A stretch of 64,000 nt of DNA, from positions 6,313,501 to 6,377,500 of the forward strand of contig JAFREQ010000009.1 of NCBI GenBank assembly GCA_025331565.1, given 5' to 3'. The first letter of the stretch is position 1. Every line of letters starts with the position of its first letter. Source of the stretch: Holacanthus passer (taxonomy: Eukaryota; Chordata; Actinopteri; Pomacanthidae). Below are positions 1 to 11,400 of this stretch, piece after piece. The position numbers and the translations under genes are program-made. Under the pieces are notes generated by a model. That model made no database searches. It was given only the letters and a program-made list of their open reading frames with translations, and had not been told where the DNA came from.

Positions 1-627
1 GACATGTGAGATTACTTATATAACTCCTTAGTTGTGCAGCAGCAGCCGTTTTTCGTCCACCTCAGAGCATTTATCAGATCTGTCGGACATGATTGCAGCA
101 GAAAGGTCTTTTTGAGTTTTATGCAGTTGTGAAATTTTTAAATACTGCTAGAAAGATTAAACCAACAAATTATCCCTTGAATGGTTTGATTGCTGAAGTG
201 AAAGTGAGAGAAAATTGTTTAACAAAAACTCCACGTTTTTCTCTCAGGTTTGTGGAGCTGGAGCCGTTTTGCATCTGCAGCTCATAAGTTCAAATTTAGC
301 TTAGTTAAGTGTTGCATAGTTAACTGAACCAGCTGGCAAAACTAGCAGTAAATAAAGAGTAAAGTTAATATGGAATGTGGTTGAAAATAAGATGTAGACT
401 GGAAAATTTTAAATTACATTTCACAAAATACAATATACCTTGTGTTATAAAACACTTAGTTAACAATAGAATTAGGCTAAATGACCAAATAGCATCAGTG
501 AGGTTAACATAGCTGGATATTTCCCTCTCATTTCAAAATGCATGAATGAAATAAAAATATTTCTCCATGTATGCCGAAATGAACTGCTTCCTCGTGTGGA
601 GTCCATTCGGTCTAGCATATAGGATAA
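1..627. other. Intergenic sequence, nothing recognised
   Basis: AT-rich unique-looking sequence. Short open frames are present but show no recognisable protein similarity, no splice-site pairing and no biased codon use. No repeat family was recognised. Confidence 0.5.
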
Positions 628-1020
628 CATACCCAATTGAAAACAGTACAAAGTCAATATATTTAATGTTTGACCTCATCAACTTCATTTATTTTTGTAA
701 ATATCTGCTTATTCTGAATTTGATGGCAGCAACATGTTTCAAACAAGTTGGGACAGGAGCAACAAAAGACTGTGAAAGTTGTGGACTGATCCAAAAACAC
801 CTGTTTGGATCAGTCCACAGGTAAACAGGTTCATTGGTAACAGGTGATAGTATCATGATTGAGTATGAAAGGTTCAACCTGGAAAGAGGGAAAGAGGTTC
901 ACCACTTTGTCAAACACATGATTGGATAAAGGAGATTACTACATGGGCTCAGGAACACAGCTTGTTTGCAATGATTGCATTTTGCTTTTAATTTATGTTT
1001 ATACCATGAGTTGAAACTTG
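628..1020 (-). mobile_element. Copy A of a non-autonomous long-TIR DNA-transposon-like repeat (partial)
   Basis: Read on the minus strand, this segment matches two other places in the window (33,342-33,811 and 37,611-37,972) over a shared core. The core has a block reading 'caacatgtttcaaacaagtt' on the plus strand, a block around the words gatccaaa/ggtgttttt, and the end block near 'acacatgattggataaagga'. I recognise the family as a very common teleost dispersed repeat whose termini read like 'ccaattccaaaaaagttggg'. The copy is decayed at both ends, and no coding capacity is visible. It contains a perfect 16-bp hairpin at 780-819. The superfamily is not assigned. Confidence 0.7.
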
Positions 1021-1422
1021 TTACATAGCTCCATTAAAGCTGAGTGGATAATTCTTGTTGGTTAATTACTACAAGTGGCCTCTTTCACGTTTGTTATTCG
1101 AAACATTGCTATTATAAAAATATCAGCTATCAACTACAGCCACATGAAAAAATAATTATGATGCCAAGTTTTAAAAAAAAAAAACTTCCTGAGAGATCTT
1201 TTAATGAGGTTCCTATAATAGGTGGATGTTTGAAGTCCTAGAACAATAATGTATCTACAATTATTGATGTGTAAGACATGTAGAGATAAACAAGATGTGT
1301 ATTTCTAAAACTAAATCTACAGCATTTTTCTGCACAGACTAACGGACAGACGAGACAATGACAGCAACAATCAGTGTATACCTCAATGAGCAAAGTAATA
1401 AACAATCTCTGGATTAGCGCCT
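1021..1422. other. Intergenic sequence, nothing recognised
   Basis: AT-rich, with short A runs near 1,172-1,183. No repeat or coding signature was recognised. Confidence 0.4.
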
Positions 1423-1698
1423 TGAACTCCTGTTGGGCGCACCCATGCTAAAACTGAATGCTCCGGTGCTGCCATGAATCAGTTCAGATTGGAGCGTCCA
1501 CCAGATGGCATCGATATGTTCATAAATGACAGACGACAGCAGATGGAAAGAGAAGCAGTCAAGGCGACATACTGTAGGAGACAGAGAATGGCAGAGTGGA
1601 ACAGATGGAGGGAATTACTCAGACGAGAGCAAAAGGATTTCAGAGTAAAGAAAATAAAGTGTATGTACATAGAAGAGGGTATGTGGAGGGTTATGTGA
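1423..1698 (+). other. Possible orphan coding exon (Arg/Glu-rich open frame)
   Basis: This is a stop-free frame with an ATG at 1,474. From there it runs 74 codons and is rich in Arg, Glu and Gln (for example RRQQMEREAVKATYCRRQRM). It reads like a charged helix or coiled coil rather than low-complexity translation. A possible GT donor (gtaaag) lies in frame just after the EQKDFR segment near 1,650. No partner exon was found nearby, and I do not recognise the protein. It could be a remnant exon or chance; length and composition alone do not settle it. Confidence 0.25.
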
Positions 1699-1826
1699 CA
1701 AATCTGTTCAAGTCCAGTGCTATTTCTGTACGAGGTGATCCAAAGGAAGCTGACAGAGAACTAACTTCTTCTCTTCAAAAATCAAATTCCACAAAGTTCC
1801 AACTCCGGTGTTATTCCAGTTTGTGA

Positions 1827-2370
1827 AATTCTGCATAAGTTTGTGGTTTTCTGTAACTCATGAACTTGTTTTATGAAAGAGCTTTTTTTCTAGCAAAAGA
1901 AAAATGCTCTGTCGAGGATTGAATCTCATCCCAGGCAAAAACTAAAAGAAAACTGGAATAAGTTTGTTCACAAGTGAAATTGCTCGCTCATGTAATGCTG
2001 CTCTATGGAAATGTCACCAAAAATTCACCCTCAAAATATTGTTCGTCTAAAATAAAACTAGGCTTAGCCAAAAAGTGCTCTGCTCAACCCTGAAGTTGAA
2101 ATATTTGACCTTTAAAGTTTATCTTCCTTTCAGGAATGAAGCCTCTTAATCCCTGTTGTTCCCACTGAAGCCAGTCATTGGGTGTTTCTCCTTCCTTTTG
2201 CAGCTCGTCGTCTTTGGTGACCCACACAGGCTAAACACATTATCTCAGGAAGACAAGTGAAGAAAAGAGAGCGGATTTTGAGGCCTCGCTCAGAGGAAAC
2301 TGGTGAGCCCTGTCTCTTTTTGTTGGCACGTGTGTTGGTTCTGAGGATTAAAGCTGAACACTGGATGCTC

Positions 2371-2410
<40 letters not shown>

Positions 2411-3599
2411 TCTGGCAGTGGGGGAGCTGGCTGTGGTGCTGAACAGCTGAGCGCTGCCTGATTGTATCTGTCCATGGTGCTGAAGCCCCTCAGTGAAAAA
2501 AGAGAATTTCTGCCCCGAGTTAAGTTTGTCAGACAGCTTTTCCTCGGCCTACAAATCTCACAGAGCCAGTTGGTGTCATGTCAAAGCCAAAGTCAGGCTC
2601 ATCCTTTTAGGAAACAGGTTGTGTTTTTAAGCAACAGTATTGCAGGTGGTGCATCCGTTGGCATGATTTCTTTAACATATAGCTTTAGATTTTGTTGAGC
2701 AATGTGTTTTAATGCCTTTTATATATTTCCTATTTTCTTGACTCTTGTGTGTGAATGATGATGAGGTCTGTGTTGGTTTGTGTAAAACAAGTATGCTGCC
2801 ACTTTGGCAAAGATTCTCAACAAAAAAGGAGATATTGTTCTCATGAGAAGATAAAAGTTTCATTAAAGAAAACCTTAAAATTATTATGGCCCTGGATGGA
2901 CCTTCAACAAGAGGGAAAGTCCAGAGCTTCAAACTGTACAGTAGGTATATCTGCCTGAGGCCGCCTCAGACAAAATGTGGGATCCTGCTCCATTAAGGAT
3001 GAAGCAAACACTTTATAATGGGCAACTCGAGTTACAGATGTTTCTTCTTTTTCTCATCTGTTTTTTGTGTGTAAATGCTAAATTAAGTACTATATAGTGT
3101 TTGCCCCTGGTGTTGTGCACTTCAGTCATTCTAAGCAACTCAAAAATAAAATTTCTAGATTAGCCCTCCCCTTAATTAGTATGTTAGTCATTCAGCCTAT
3201 AACTTTAGGAAATCAGATTTCAACTACACTAACTAACCGTGCTCCAGGCTCTCTTTTCTCCAAAATTCTTTCTTTTCCAAAATGTTCATCATGAGGAAAA
3301 ACCTGGTGTCTGCTGTGACAAAATGATTACTGGCATGAAAGTGAGGCAAGGATGGAGTATTATTAAAGTGATGAGACATTCAAAGATATTTTCCCTGAAA
3401 ATACTTATTTTTGCCTTTAGACCAAAGTCACGTTTACTGACTCATTCTGCACATTTCACAGATGTTCACAGAACCAAGTCCTTTCTTGCGATTACCAAGG
3501 AGGAAATGGTTTGTCTATCATCTGATCGTGCAATTATTCAATTCCATCTGACAAACGGCAAACAGAAAAACGGGTCAGAAAACTGTGTGTTTTCCTGTT
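1827..3599. other. Intergenic sequence with one TG microsatellite
   Basis: Apart from (GT)18 at 2,373-2,408, nothing was recognised. The open frames here, including the one running to 3,832, show no domain signature or codon bias. Confidence 0.5.
2373..2408. repeat. (GT)18 microsatellite
   Basis: Uninterrupted GT dinucleotide run of 18 units. The Cys-Val and Thr-His open frames across it are artefacts. Confidence 0.97.
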
Positions 3600-4113
3600 T
3601 TTGCCACAATGTCCATCTCTGTTGCGTACATTCCTGCCCTCCCTTCAGCAGTAGTCTTTACCTGTCCACCAGATGCCCCCTGACTTTTCTCCTGTCTGAA
3701 CTGCTCCTCCCCTCACCTGAGCTTCCCCGCCCATCTCGCCGCCTGCACCTCATCCCCTCATCAGCCACACATATATGTAATGGTCCATATCCATTGTTTT
3801 CCTGCCAGTTTGTCAAAGTTGCCATTGACTGATTCCTTTACGCTCAAGCCAGAACCCAAACCTGACCCTGTACTTGAACCTGTTTCTGCCTGTCTGACCT
3901 GCACATTTGACCTTCTGCCTGGTTAATTTCTGCCTACTCCTACTTGGATGTGTTTGCCTGTTTTGGAGTACGTCTCTGGTTTTGACCCTTGCCTGTCTCA
4001 CAATCCTTCAAGCTTTTGCTGTGTATTTTGTTAATAATTTATTGAGCTTCACCAGTTCTGCCATAATCTGCATTTGGGTCTTGTTCCTGTTTAACCACAC
4101 ACACCAGATGTGA
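3600..4113 (+). mobile_element. LTR-like dispersed repeat, possible solo LTR of a gypsy-type element
   Basis: The segment is pyrimidine-rich with many 'cctgtc' and 'cctgcc' words. It ends with the sequence around 'ataatctgcatttgggtctt' followed by a terminal TGACAG-like boundary near 4,110. From memory this matches the style of teleost Ty3/gypsy LTRs, which end in a 'tctgcatttgggtcc' block. No gag or pol follows downstream, so if it is an LTR it is solitary. The left boundary is uncertain and no target-site duplication was established. Confidence 0.45.
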
Positions 4114-6244
4114 CAGTTTTCTTTCTTTTTTTGATTTGATGATGATTTGTGAGGAGGTTTAATGTATATATTAACCTTTACTATCCAGTTTACCAGTGTT
4201 GACTCGATCTTTGGTCTGTGTGATAATCATATAGAGAAGGCGTTATTAGACCAGAAATATCCCAGGGTACAGGATAGGCTACAGGAGGCCAAGCAGTTGA
4301 ATCATAATGCTTTTAGTTTTCTTTTATTCTTTATTCTTTTTCATTCTTTTTATTCTCTTTTTATTAGATTACCCATTTCAAAAACTTTTTCGCATTTCCC
4401 ATTTGACCTGTTTTGGAAACAAGAAAACACACATTTTTCATTTTTTGGTGCCCACAGAAACAGAGAAAAACAAAAAACAACACACTCCTCACATTTTGTT
4501 TTTATTATTTTCATTTTCCACGTACAGCGCAGAGTCATTGTTTTATCTCACTTTGCAAATGCAGTTAATTTCAAAATTTTATTCATCAAAGCTTATTCTG
4601 CCAGAAATACTTTACAATCTGGTTTTATAAGAGCATGATGGAGAAGTCCTCATCTCGCTCATGTTTTACAGTACACTCAGTCCATTTCATGTGAGGCTGG
4701 AAAAATGCATTTGTCCTTTTACTGGTCCTCAGTGTATGGTGTCAGCTTGGAAAGTCTTTTTGTCTTTCTTCTTCCTCTCCTAAATGTTCTTGAAAGAAAC
4801 AGTAAGAGGATGAATCAGAGGTTGCCAGTCTGTCACTGAAATGTTTTTATCAGTTGAATTTAGACAAAGAAATTCTCTATTCTGTGATTGTTATTTGTGT
4901 TGTGTTGTTCTGCTGAGCATTCGCTACGTTTTCACTGGAGATGGACGGGTTAACACACTTTTTACTGATGTGAGTTTGTATGAGTCGCTCACTGAAGAGT
5001 GTCGGGTTTACACGTCGCTCAAGTCACAAAGTCATTCACCCAGAGGTTGGTGAATCCCCCACCAGCCTCTGTGAATGTATTGCTTTTAAGGAAGTGCTGT
5101 ATTTTGTTTGAGGATTCAGGTGTGCTATAATTAAAAGCGATCTTTCCGAGTTCAGATCTAAGTAAAAGTGAGTCAAGTGGGTCTTTCCGAAGTTCTGAAA
5201 GACGGTAACTTTCCAGAAAGGGCTGTAGAGATAAAAAGATACCAGTGAGTATCACATGTGTCTTGGAGAAAAGACCTCCCAACCCTATCATATGAAATAC
5301 AATGATGTCTACCATAGACATAACTGGTAATAAATCTCAAGGTAAAGTGATAAACAGAGTGTCTATAAATCACATCAGTATAGTCAAAGACTGACATGAA
5401 AACTGCCTCAACAACCCTTTTTCTACAAAATGTGGGAAAGATGCTTTCTTTTCTGTAGCAATAGCCAACACTTCTTGAGTTTTTCCATCAACTCAGATAT
5501 TTATATTCTGTGACACTCAATCATAGGTCTGTTTGTAGTAGTGATGTTAAGATCATTGTAGTCTATAGCAAGAACTTTGTTTTATCAGCAAAAGAAGCAC
5601 TGTCAGTTTTTGACTGTTGGATGTACAGAATCAGCAACATATAATACATATAATACAGCACTGTGTCATCTGTGTACAGATGGGCATTACAATATTGTTG
5701 ATAGAAATAGTGAAAAGAAGGTCAAAATGAAGCCTGTGCCACCTTTTGTTATTGATAAAAATGCTGAAGGGTAGCTTCCCAATTGAACACATCATTGTAT
5801 AATGAGGGAAAATCAGTGAAAACACCTGTGTTGGTGAACCATGGGAGTGCAGGTCTTTTGACAGAGGCACAAGTCAAAGCCAATCATGGTCCATCTCACA
5901 TCTTGTCTTCTACCCGAGACCTTTTCTAAATGGCGCCTTAAAAACACTATTAACGTCTGATTATCTGTCCCTGTGTAAGTGTCAGCCTTTCTTTGTAGCT
6001 TCCACAAGCCTCTTTCATCTTTCCCCTCGCCGTTTGAAGTGCCGTGAAGAGGCCAGGTCATGAGTGCCTTGGATATGAGGCTCTCTGTCGGTAAGAGGGC
6101 TTATGAGGCTGCCTCCTCTCAGAGGCATGTTGAGTTGTATACGAGCCGGTCTGGACCGCTCATAACATTAGCGGCGGGAGTCCTGGACTGCTAATACTGT
6201 CACACTGAGAGAGAAAGTCAAGCAGAGAGAGAAGGAGGCAAAGG

Positions 6245-6257
6245 TGTGAGTGTGTCT

Positions 6258-6294
<37 letters not shown>

Positions 6295-6322
6295 TGTGTC
6301 TGTGTGTGTGTGTGTGTGTGCG
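6245..6322. repeat. Interrupted (TG)n microsatellite
   Basis: TG runs broken by TCTG/TCTC units, about 78 bp. Confidence 0.95.
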
Positions 6323-6532
6323 CATGTGCTGCACTTAAATTACAACAAGACATAGCTCATTGGTTGACGGTGGCATGCAGGGAATCGTGGAGAGAAGCGC
6401 TGACATGTGAGTGTGTTTAGAAATGTGTCAAGTGTGTGAACGCACATATGATGGTAGTTTGGGGGTTTGTGGACAGTATCCTTCATTTGTTGGTAATACA
6501 AACAACCACAGCAGGCATTACTTCTAAAAATC

Positions 6533-6565
6533 TGTGTGTGTGTGAGTGAGTGTGTGTGTGTGTGT
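6533..6565. repeat. Short (TG)n with TGAG interruptions
   Basis: About 33 bp of TG repeats with TGAG units in the middle. Confidence 0.9.
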
Positions 6566-7689
6566 TAGATCCTTAATATAATCGCACCGTGGTAGCCGTG
6601 AACACTCAGAGAGCACATGCAGAGAAATACACGGAGGGGTCTCAGGGATGAATTAGATGCCGGCATGTGTAATTTACACATTCTGCAGGTCAATATTTTC
6701 CTATTTTGTTTTTATAATCCACCGAGATTAATTTATTTATTTTATGTGACTACATTTTGTTTGTAGAAGCCTCTTTTTTCCATTTGCATTTTCGCCCTCT
6801 TGCTGTTCTAAGTTGAGAAAGTGAAAAAGTATTCTACTTTTTTTTCCTCTTCACCTATTTGCCTTATAGAAGTCTCTGGTGTTTACCGTTACAGGTTACT
6901 GGTTTTCTTTTTGTTTACAATCAGTTTTGTTTACCCTCTCGCTCCCAATGCGCTGCAATAAAGTTCGAAAGGGCATAAATTGGAATTGAAACACTGTTGG
7001 CAGTCTTGAGTTTGACTGTGTTTTACTGGTCTGATCATACAGATGAAGTCATTATTCCACTCTGGACTGCATCCTTACTGAGATGCCACTGCAATTTTCT
7101 CCCATGGACCAAAATAATTATTTAGGAAAGTAAATGTTTGTTGTTTAGTTAGTTGAAGAAATTAGCATTTTGTGTTTTTCAAGAAAGAATTTGCCATGTT
7201 ACCTCTGCAGGATAGATGCTGGATTGATGCATGCGGAGGAGCTTTTACAGAGGCCGTACAAAATTGAAACCATATTAGCAAAACGTATTAGACCATATTA
7301 GTCAAACTGTGTCAGAGGGATTTGTACACGTGTAAAAGACCTGAGAGGCGACTAAACCTGACTTGGGATCCGATTCTTCTGCGCTTCAAATAAAACTTCT
7401 TTTCAATGGCCTTCAATCATTCAGTTTTCTGCTCTTTCATTTGGTGTGTAAAGTACATTTCTGAACTGTAGGGTAGGAATTTAATCATTTTGTGGACCTG
7501 ATACAAACAGCACAGTAACTTATAAGAACAGAAGTGAATCAGATGTGCAGGGAGAGTTCAAGAAGTCTTAGTTTTATACTGTGGACTTCCCTCCCAGTTA
7601 GTGTATAAATCTAAATCAAATAAAGAAGACACACAAGATCTAAGAGTCTACAGCCATTCTCCTAGTTCTGTGAGGCTACAAAGTGGAGC

Positions 7690-8005
7690 TGGAGGTAAAT
7701 GCTAACACATGCTAGCATGATCACGACAATGCTAACATGTATGGAGAGAGCTGAGGCTGATTTCCAAATATTTAGTCATAAAGTAGTAAAAAAGTAAAAT
7801 ACTGAACAAATTAAAATGAGGTGCTGATGATGATGCTAGACGAAAAGTCAGGGGATCCCCAAAGCTATTACAGCATGAGGTGCATATGAATATCTGCACC
7901 AAATTTAATGTATAATTGGACAATGTATACAACAGTTGTGGTGACATTTTACTCATAACCAGTAATGTGAACCCTGTGGTAGTGCTGGAGGAAAAGGATC
8001 GCCAA
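7690..8005 (+). repeat. Dispersed teleost repeat ('gctaacatgctaac' family), copy 1
   Basis: The segment begins with repeated 'gctaacacatgctagc' words. It continues with blocks resembling a common fish repeat: the 'gctgaggctgat' block, the 'ggtgctgatgatgatgctag' block, the 'ggggatccccaaagctatta' block and the 'atctgcaccaaatttaatg' block. A diverged copy in the opposite orientation lies at 54,950-55,460. It is non-coding and its class is not assigned. Confidence 0.6.
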
Positions 8006-8109
8006 AGTTATTTGGTCAGGATGTACTGAACCATTGCACTGAAGAGGGAGCTGAATCAGAAGGCAAAGCATTTCCATTAATCCATCGATTTACTGTACAT
8101 TCCATCCCT

Positions 8110-8412
8110 CAGCGACATTCATGAGCTTTGGGTAGTCACCCAAAGAGTGAGATTGCAAATACAATGAATTTCCTTCGTAGGGTGACTAGGCTCGACTTTA
8201 GAGTTGAGTTGTTACTCCTTTGCGTTGAAAGGAGCCAGCTCATGTGGTTTCGGGCATCCTCCCTCTTGATGTTTTCAGGGCACATCCACCTGGTAGGAGA
8301 CCCCGGGGTAGACCCGGAACACACAAGAGAGATTATATGTCTTTTCTGTCTGGGGAACGCCTCAGGATCCCCCAGGAGGAGCTGGAAAATGTTGCTGGGT
8401 AGAGACTGTGCC
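8110..8412 (+). mobile_element. Rex3/RTE-type LINE, C-terminal coding remnant
   Basis: The string of blocks 'atgagctttgggtagtcacc', 'tttccttcgtagggtgacta', 'ggagccagctcatgtggttt', 'gacccggaacacacaagaga' and 'ggaacgcctcaggatccccc' is the familiar 3' coding tail of teleost Rex3-like (RTE clade) retrotransposons. The frame is broken by stop codons and small indels, and neither the reverse transcriptase core nor the endonuclease is present. It is therefore a 5'-truncated dead copy, as is usual for LINEs. Confidence 0.8.
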
Positions 8413-11400
8413 ACTGTGACACAGCCCCAGATAGTAGTAGAAAATGAGTGGATTGTTTTTTTCAGTCTGGACCAAAATGTTTGTGGTGTTGGTGTGGTTG
8501 GTATGGCTTAAAACAAGATCAGCTGACAGCATGTGGAAAAGAAAAATACCTTAATGCAGGAGGATGAATCAGCACAAATTGTACTAACCGAATAACAGTC
8601 ACGATTATTTAATATCATGAATAAAAATAAAGTGTTTAATTGTTGTGAGCTTTTAATAATACGTAGGTTGGATTCTAATCTGGTTTAACAAAAAAGGCAG
8701 TGAAGACGCTGTAGTCCCCTCACTGGACTCTAATGCCCCTCAGATACCTTTCAAAGTAACACACAAAGTTGCCCCACTGCCCCGAGCCTCATATTGATTT
8801 TGTCTTGGTCACAGCACTGCACAGAGTCTGAGCAGCCTCCAGCCCTGAGTCACCAGGCTTCAACAGAGCAGCCCCCTTAAGATAACACTTAAAAAGGTCA
8901 CTGGTTCAATTACTGGCTACACTGGTTCGCCCAGCAGGGCTCTTCAGATGTACGATCTCCTCTCCTTTTGCTCATTAAGTTGGGTCTTAATGTAAAACCT
9001 TAATATTGTTACGCTGCCAATTACTGCCAAGAGTCCCCAGCTTTTGAAGAGGTGGAATAGAAGAGAAGGTCAGCGCTGTGGACGAATAGGAAAAGAGAAC
9101 AGGAGGGAGAGGAAAGCAATGATGGTTTCTGATTGGTTACATACCAGTTTTAAAATCAGCTATTGTTTTTGTTATGAGTCCTTGTATATATACTTCAGTA
9201 TGGGCTCTGTGGGTGCACTGGATGATGGGAAGTGGACTAAATGGTTCAATTGGGGTTTTTTTTTTTTTTTTTTTTATTTTGTTCTAAATGGGAAATTTAC
9301 TTTACAATAACAACTTAATACAAAAACACCCTGCAAAGTAAACAATAAAAGCACTTACTTAGATATTACAAGCCATATACAATCATCAGCAGGTAATAGT
9401 TCAACATGGTGCAATATAAAGTCACTTATCAGTGCAACATACACAGTACTTACACAGGGATAAGATGCTACTTCATTTCATGTGTAAATTAGGCAATCTA
9501 AATGCAGTGAGGACAGAATGAGACGCTGCCTCTGTTGTACTTTTGGTAGCAGATTTTATACAAAAGGCCTCATCACTTTTATCCAACCGCCCTATTCCAA
9601 CCAGCGTCAGCTCCTCAGTTTTCCTCTCTGCTTTTGACAATACGAGGTCTGTGGAAAAACACGCACAAGCCCCTGCCTGTCTACACAAACACACACACAC
9701 ACAAACCAGTCTTCATTTAAAAGACTAATATTTTAAAAGAGGAGTCAGACTTTTGAGTAGCTGAGGCCTCCTTTTCACAACCACATCTGAAAATGTTATG
9801 AAAATGAAAGTGTCACATGGAGGGTCTTGTTCCAAAATGCCACAGATCCATTTTGAAAAATATGATGCCAGCCGAAATTAAGCAGAAAACTCAGTTGTCA
9901 TAACATAAAAGCATATGAAAGTAATACATTAAACAAGAATATGGTTAATTTTTATACATTTTTATAAACAGTATATATAATAGTGGTTATTTCTTTCCAT
10001 ATCTGTATTGTGTTGTATGTCATGTAGAAGAATGTTTTAAACAAAATACCATGAGCTGTCACAGTTGATAATGTTATATAAATGTGCATATGTATGTTGC
10101 CTGTATATATTACAAATTTGTTCCAGCAGATGAGGAACCAAGTCACAAAATGTTCTGCCTGCACATATCCGCAAAATATTAGTTGATTTCATGTATTTTC
10201 CAATGATATGATGATATCTGCACATTACGACCAAAGCATAATTATAATTATATTATCATTTTCTGGGGTTATAAGTGGTTATGACTGTTTGAAAATGAAG
10301 ATTTATTATTTTAACATGTAAAATTTTGTTTCCCCTTGTGAAAATGGTTATAAAATTTTTGAACTGTGAAGTTGTCAAATATGAGAGCTCATTCTAACAC
10401 AGTAACACAACTAATTACTGTGAGTGTAAAATCACACAGGGAAAAATTGATGAAGTAAACCAACAAAGATTTACTCAAAGTAACTTTTACTCAAGTTTTA
10501 TTCGAATCAAACCATGTTGCTAATATTTCTTAATTCATAGGGTCGAGGTTCAGTGTTTGGAATGTGAACAGTTCTCTAAAGCATCATAACCAATAAATAG
10601 CACTCATCTGTTTAGTGAACTCTGTGCAGCCTCATTTCATATCAGAGCAAATCGGACACGACCACGTGTGACTCTGAAATTACTTGGACCACTATAACAA
10701 CACTGTGACTGACAGGATTAATATTGTGGCTGTTCTATCAGTGGATGAAATCTGACACTGAACAAAGCATCAGAATCTATGTCATATGTCTCTATGCCAG
10801 GACAACTGTTAGCTCCCTGCTTCAAGCCTAAATCCAGCTTCAGTGAAACTTATTGTTCCTCACACAGCACACACCCATTATATATCTTAGATGAGATTCA
10901 CATTTCAGGTGCCACGTTTCTGTTTGTGTGTCTCAGAGCTGTTGAATTTCTCTGTTCCTCACTCCCCTTAGTGTGATTTTTTTCACATTTGTTCTGCAAG
11001 TGTAGCAATGAAATGATTTCATATAAGCTGTGGTTTAAATGAGGCAGTCGTAGCTCGGTGGCTGCGCTGCTGCCAAGTCACCAGAGTGTAATTACCAGAC
11101 ACAGCAGGGAGCGTCGTTTCACTTTGAAACACACTTTAGACAAATCTGCATTCCAGTAAAATGGAGATACCTCAAGTGTTTGAGGAAATTGTCATTAAGT
11201 GTGCATCTAAATAGATCCAAGGGTTTCAACATGTGCCTGCGGGGGAAATGGAATTTGGAAAGGCTGAGAGGTTCCTGTTAGAGATGTTTGAAAAGTAGCC
11301 GCTACAAAGCAAGAGAGAGAGAAAGAGGAAAAAAGAAGAAGTGAGTCTGACAGTGAACACGAGGCAAGGACGAATAGAAAGGGAGAACAGAGGAAGTTAG

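Larger units (their letters stand above)
4114..7689. other. Intergenic sequence with TG microsatellites
   Basis: AT-rich unique-looking sequence. Two TG-rich arrays lie at 6,245-6,322 and 6,533-6,565. No coding exon, RNA gene or recognised element was seen. The T-rich open frames at 4,162-4,638 are low-complexity artefacts. Confidence 0.5.

Noticed and set aside
1905..1945. tRNA B-box-like phrase 'gaggattgaatctcatccca'
   Set aside because: No A box or cloverleaf around it, and no matching SINE body.
3239..3832. 197-codon open frame
   Set aside because: No recognisable domain. Its end overlaps the LTR-like repeat, and codon use looks random.
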